A stretch of DNA of 37,856 bases from Paenibacillus sp. 32O-W (GTDB taxonomy: Bacteria; Bacillota; Bacilli; Paenibacillales; NBRC-103111), in the NCBI RefSeq assembly GCF_007679495.1, contig NZ_VEGP01000057.1:1-37856 (forward strand). Direction: 5' to 3'. Each line of letters begins with the position of its first letter. Positions within the stretch are counted from its first letter, which is position 1. The position numbers were made by a program, and so were the translations under genes. The notes under the pieces were generated by a model that saw only the letters and a program-made list of their open reading frames with translations, did no database searches and had not been told where the DNA came from. Shown here one piece after another: positions 35,201 to 37,856 of the stretch.

Positions 35201-36896
35201 AGCGCATCTGGCTCCTGAGAGTATAGACGGCTCTCGACTCCAACCGGGGAGCATAGGCCGTTTTCATTTGGAAGAACAGGCAGTTACCGGAGCTCATCTG
35301 GCTCCCGGGGCGGTCGCCTCCGAGCATCTTCAACCGCAATCGATTCTGGCAGACCATCTGCGGCCGGGATTGATCGAAACCGGGCATATTCAGGAAGGAG
35401 CGATTACCGCCGAGCTGCTGCAGAAGGAGACGATCACCTCCGATAAGCTGGCATTGGGAGCAGTCACCGCAGAGGTGCTGGAGGAAGGAGCGGTCGAAAG
35501 CCGGCATATTAAACAGGATGCGATCCGCGGCTATCATATTCATATCGGATCGATTCTCGGCCGACACATTCAGACGGAAGCGATTCATGCCCGCCACATC
35601 AAGAAAGGGATACTGACATGGGATCATTTTGAGGAGTCGGGAGTGGACGCTTCGCTCGTTCGAAATTTGAGTGTAGAATCCGAGCAGATTGTCAATGGAG
35701 CGGTAACCGGGTCAAAGCTTGCAGTAGAATCGGTTGGCAGTGAGCATATCGTCAGCGAAGCGGTAAGCTCCGATCATATAGCCCCCGAAGCGGTGACGGA
35801 GGAGCATCTGAAGGATGGAGCAGTAACCGGACCGAAACTTGCAGTAGAATCGGTTGGCAGCGAGCATATCGTCAGCGAAGCGATAAGCTCCGACCATATA
35901 GCACCCGAGGCCGTGACGGAGGAGCATCTGGAGGATGGAGCCGTAACCGGGCCGAAACTTGCGGCGGAATCGGTTGGCAGCGAGCATATCGTCAGCGAAG
36001 CGATAAGCTCCGGCCATATAGCACCCGAAGCGGTGACGGAGGAGCATCTGGAGGATGGAGCGGTAACCGGGCCGAAACTTGCGGCGGAATCGGTTGGCAG
36101 CGAGCATATCGTCAGCGAAGCGATAAACTCCGGCCATATAGCGCCCGAGGCCGTGACGGAGGAGCATCTGAAGGATGGCTCGGTGACGGCCCCGAAGCTT
36201 GCTGAACGAAGCGTCGCCGGAATCCACATCCAGCCGGGCAGCATTCAACTGGAGCACTTGGCTCCCGAGCTGCTGGAGAACCTGCAGCGGACCGTTACCG
36301 CTGCTGTCCTTCCGGCGGAAACACCGGAAGTTGCCGCAGGCCCGCAGGAGACTTCCTCGACGGAGGAAGCGCAAGGCGCTGAGTCTTTGGAAGAAGGGCT
36401 TGAATTTGCGGCAGAATCCGCCGTTCCCGCATCCGATTCCGAAGAGGAAGTGAATGCGGAGGCACCGGTACCCGGAATGGAAGAAGCTAAAGATGAGAAG
36501 TTGGCAGAAACTAAGGATGCGCTGGTATCCGGATTGGAAGCAACAGAGAATGTACCGCTATCAGGACCGGGAGAACCGTCGAATTCGCAATCGTCCAAGT
36601 CCGACGGGGCACAGCCAGAATTGGCTGCCCAAGCGACTACAGTCTCTCCCCTGCAGCAGTTCGGAGCGGCGCCATTCCGAATCGGGCTGGAGGAAGATTC
36701 GGTCGAGGTCGCCGTCAAGCTTCCCCAGGCTTACTCCGATGATCGTTATTCCATCGTGGCGATGACGAACCATCCGGCCTGCTATGCCGTATTGAAAGAG
36801 CAGGCGGCCGGCTCGGCTGTCATAGAGGTTGTTCGGACCAGACTGTGCCCGGCTTTCGATGGAATGATCACCTGGATTGCCCTCGGCCACCAATAA
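32211..36896 (+). CDS. Giant decapeptide-repeat protein with WIAG-type tail, probable surface fibre
   Basis: This 1561-residue protein has four parts. Residues 1-193 are charged and basic at the start. Residues 194-1353 are exactly 116 consecutive ten-residue repeats, [S/A]-[V/I]-x-x-x-[K/H]-[L/I]-x-x-x, without any insertion or loss of register. Residues about 1360-1478 are an acidic low-complexity linker. Residues 1479-1561 are a compact, probably beta-sandwich tip ending TWIALGHQ, which I associate with the WIAG-tail proteins of Paenibacillus. No signal peptide is present. Similar ITxxKLADGAVT repeats occur in trimeric tail-fibre shafts, so a fibrous trimer is a fair inference. The divergent YheC/YheD gene and a sigma-K-like promoter hint at a spore-surface role, delivered from the mother cell without export. 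The start at 32211 has GGGAGGAG 7 nt upstream. A strong terminator follows. Confidence 0.85.
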   Translation: MKKRKASPSRKRVRERGTFIDANLSELNWLDDDIYRVEDNPKDKKGRTEIRQVRENEDGTVKNGLQLHRMVLEKKKERAGQVPVPRPPQSHHVISPSEPREEITDTSTKDREQQSVSGVQEDLSFQEDKSSSDTAHTESKARGEEGRVESKMASNEAQEKRSSTDRPDKMAVLDRKTEMPNTPIIYTDDLVDAAVTGEKIAPHAIDSRKLKPGSVTTEALEDFAVSTEKLGNGTVTGIKLAEQVVEEKHLMDRSISGAKLKDYSISGDKLKDNSITSAKLADKTIDSIKIADGSIQAKHLHPNSISTELIQDQAITTEKIKSGAILSSNLGNQVINSAKLADGAVTTDKLRDGAVVSDKICPNSITAVHLQEESVEGRHIRGRSIGNNHLADGSITHAKLADQAVQSQNIAPQAIGTRHMQEKSLTSALFAKESVDSDILASESVLSRHIAREQITAEHLAYHGVTHSKLADGSVSREKITDGAVSGEKLADGAVGTTKLAPDSILSEHLTDGCVTRENLAHLSVEAHHLNRHSVSAQHIQDRAVSTSAIMDEAITTIKLAAGAVTKEKLSEDSVDSIHIVSEAIRGYHLPADVIRTYHLDSESVSEDKLAPESVNGSKIRKQAIGTQHLVDGAVTSGKLAPQAVKSEHLADRSVTTAHLHPQSVGSEQLQENSVTTHALRDSSITTSKLATGSVTADKLDIEIVSGKHIKTETVQGRHIQQGSIQGRHLEKGAVQMDHLAAHSVDESKVKPGSIHTEQLAGAAVTSEKLATGSVLSGHIAHKAVHTEHLGERIIQETHLKEGSVTEDILGKEAVTGSKLAPGAVTFDKLAEQSVGGIHLQEQAIGEEHLRDEMIAPRHLMKEAFTSNIFADQGIDGSKVKSLTIDTEQLANGSVTAEKIISGAIHGYHLANHSVSTEHLAGRIVGPAHIQENAVSGPMLQNESITSDKLAPGAVNRTILEEETVESRHIRLKSIGEGHIQDGAVVARHIQPEGLTGAHLAPESIDGSRLQPGSIGRFHLEEQAVTGAHLAPGAVASEHLQPQSILADHLRPGLIETGHIQEGAITAELLQKETITSDKLALGAVTAEVLEEGAVESRHIKQDAIRGYHIHIGSILGRHIQTEAIHARHIKKGILTWDHFEESGVDASLVRNLSVESEQIVNGAVTGSKLAVESVGSEHIVSEAVSSDHIAPEAVTEEHLKDGAVTGPKLAVESVGSEHIVSEAISSDHIAPEAVTEEHLEDGAVTGPKLAAESVGSEHIVSEAISSGHIAPEAVTEEHLEDGAVTGPKLAAESVGSEHIVSEAINSGHIAPEAVTEEHLKDGSVTAPKLAERSVAGIHIQPGSIQLEHLAPELLENLQRTVTAAVLPAETPEVAAGPQETSSTEEAQGAESLEEGLEFAAESAVPASDSEEEVNAEAPVPGMEEAKDEKLAETKDALVSGLEATENVPLSGPGEPSNSQSSKSDGAQPELAAQATTVSPLQQFGAAPFRIGLEEDSVEVAVKLPQAYSDDRYSIVAMTNHPACYAVLKEQAAGSAVIEVVRTRLCPAFDGMITWIALGHQ
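32790..36269 (+). repeat. 116 in-frame 30-bp coding repeats
   Basis: The repeat register can be followed codon by codon from AVTGEKIAPH (32790) to SIQLEHLAPE (ending 36269). This is 3480 bp, exactly 116 units. Most units are highly diverged at DNA level while the position 1, 2, 6 and 7 residues are kept. Confidence 0.92.
35701..36180 (+). repeat. Four near-identical 120-bp units within the repeat region
   Basis: A four-decapeptide block (AVTGxKLAxE, SVGSEHIVSE, AxxSxHIAPE, AVTEEHLxDG) is repeated four times with a 120-bp period and very few base changes. It marks recent tandem expansion near the 3' end. Confidence 0.9.
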
Positions 36897-36910
36897 CACA
36901 CGAACGAGAA

Positions 36911-36950
36911 GACGCCCGGTAAACCTTTGGCCGGGCGTCGTTTTTTTTGT
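36911..36950 (+). terminator. Terminator of the giant repeat protein gene
   Basis: GACGCCCGG (36911-36919) and CCGGGCGTC (36931-36939) form a perfect 9-bp stem followed by GTTTTTTTTG. Confidence 0.88.
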
Positions 36951-37423
36951 TTATCCAGATGCTGCGACAGAATTTTGTGGGCCTGCATTTATTTATAGCC
37001 AATTCAATTTGCGTTTCTAACGCTCCCCTTATGCCTTCTTGGGAGCAAAATGTTCCATGGAACAGACCTACAAACCTTTTTACAAAACAAACCCTATTAC
37101 AAAACAAACCCTTTTACCAAACCCCCATAAAACTTTTCGTGAAAGCTGCTTGAGATGAAAAAAAGTTGTTTCCGGTATTTACATTTATCTCTTAATTGAT
37201 GCTTTTGACTGTTATCCCTTAGACTCAGAAAAGATTATGACTTGCTTTCCTTCAGCCTTGCCACTGTCCTTGTAATTTTTAATCGGTATCTATCCTGGGC
37301 ATGGTGTCTGGTCACCCACGTGTAAGGGGCAACTCACCCCGGGAGTAGCGTGTTAAGATGGTGGGGCGCTGATCAATATGTTTGGAACCTTGCGGGCCAT
37401 CGGTGAGAAGAAACTGAGCAGTA
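36951..37423. other. Gene-free stretch with a short 17-bp tandem repeat
   Basis: No convincing gene. TTACAAAACAAACCCT occurs twice at a 17-bp period (37080 and 37097). Nothing else is recognised before the tandem array begins. Confidence 0.4.
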
Positions 37424-37856
37424 GGGATAACAGTCAAAAGGACGAGAAGAAGAAACAGGCTGGGCAAGAGTAACTGAGCGAAGGGGATAGCGGTTCAAAG
37501 GGTGAGCAAAGAGCAACAGGCCTCGGCACGAAGCTACTAAGTGAGCGGGATAACAGTCAAAAGGAGAGAAGAAGCAACAGGCGAGCAAGAGTAACTGAGC
37601 GAAGGGGATAGCGGTCCATAGGGTGAGCAAAGAGCAACAGGCCTTGGCACGAAGCTACTGAGTGAGTGGGATAACAGTCAAAAGGAGAGAAGAAGCAACA
37701 GGCTGGGTAAGAGTAACTGAGTGAAGGGGATAATGGTCCAAATGGTGAGCAAAGAGCAACAGGCCTCGACATGAAGCTACTGAGTGAGTGGGATAACAGT
37801 CAAAAGGAGAGAAGAAGCAACAGGCTGGGTAAGAGTAACTGAGTGAAGGGGATAAT
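37424..37856. repeat. Tandem array of alternating ~59- and 63-bp units (122-bp dimer), running off the window
   Basis: GGGATAAC/GC/AT begins each unit at 37424, 37484, 37547, 37605, 37668, 37727, 37790 and 37849. Units alternate between type A (58-60 bp, with AGTAACTGAG near its end) and type B (63 bp, with GAAGCTACTGAGTGAG). The same core as the 61-bp array at 15.2-15.4 kb is present. No gene is seen in the array. Confidence 0.85.

Noticed and set aside
32229-36374. Several minus-strand frames of 80-257 codons across the giant repeat gene
   Set aside because: They mirror the decapeptide repeats of the plus strand (recurring RYRSILQMLLRH-like text) and have no independent support.
37373-37772. 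Minus-strand open frames of 71 and 85 codons over the tandem array
   Set aside because: They are by-products of the repeat, consist of Leu/Phe/Pro/Ser-rich repeated text and have no ribosome binding site.
37424-37856. CRISPR array
   Set aside because: The regular ~60-bp spacing invites it, but the sequence between the shared cores is itself repeated (A/B units); there are no unique spacers, and no cas genes are seen.
1-37856. tRNA, rRNA or known riboswitch genes
   Set aside because: No cloverleaf, rRNA core or recognised riboswitch leader was seen in reading the intergenic regions.

Overview
The window looks like chromosomal DNA of a spore-forming Firmicute of the Paenibacillus/Cohnella type. 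The evidence is strong AGGAGG-type ribosome binding sites, a moderate GC content (roughly 50% by eye), an SLH-domain cell-surface protein, a YheC/YheD spore-coat-type protein, a Bacillus-type Fnr with three C-terminal cysteines, and a giant decapeptide-repeat protein with a tail ending in Trp-Ile-Ala. No rRNA, tRNA, prophage or CRISPR array was seen.

Left part (1-12.2 kb). A cheX gene comes first, followed by a YqjQ-like short-chain dehydrogenase, an alpha/beta hydrolase, and a translationally coupled ECF sigma/anti-sigma pair. Next are a small secreted protein (minus strand), an FAD-dependent oxidoreductase that has lost its 5' end, a DEAD-box helicase with a downstream membrane-anchored protein, a second membrane-anchored FAD oxidoreductase (minus strand), and a secreted three-SLH-domain protein.

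AT-rich island (about 12.7-15.0 kb). Two secreted-protein genes, one YrpD-like and one with a copper-amine-oxidase-N-like domain, have clearly lower GC than their surroundings. Gene-free DNA lies on both sides. The right flank carries a 61-bp tandem repeat whose relatives form a larger dimeric array at the right end of the window (37.4-37.86 kb).

Middle part (15.5-25.3 kb). A class I/II aminotransferase and kduI (uronate catabolism) are divergent. A PNPOx-like flavoprotein is divergent from a MocR/GntR regulator. Then comes about 1.1 kb of repeat-rich, gene-free DNA, followed by an Fsr-like MFS exporter, phosphatidylserine decarboxylase, a CE7 acetyl esterase and a 63-residue zinc-ribbon protein.

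Right part (25.3-37.9 kb). A small IS-derived remnant is followed by a methyl-accepting chemotaxis protein. A three-gene ba3-type cytochrome oxidase operon (subunits IIa, II, I) is preceded by a near-perfect Fnr box centred about 42 bp from a predicted start site. Convergent to it is a gene for a Bacillus-type Fnr, which sits behind a YheC/YheD-family gene. Divergent from that is a gene for a 1561-residue protein whose central 1160 residues are exactly 116 uninterrupted decapeptide repeats. A sigma-K-like promoter lies upstream of it. This protein is the most unusual object in the window and is best read as a possible spore-surface fibre.

Several dispersed non-coding repeat families occur here. 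They are a ~100-bp two-domain hairpin element (2 copies), a CCCCGCAAAGT/ACTTTGTGGGG hairpin (3 copies), a shared terminator stem (2 copies) and the ~60-bp tandem family (2 arrays).
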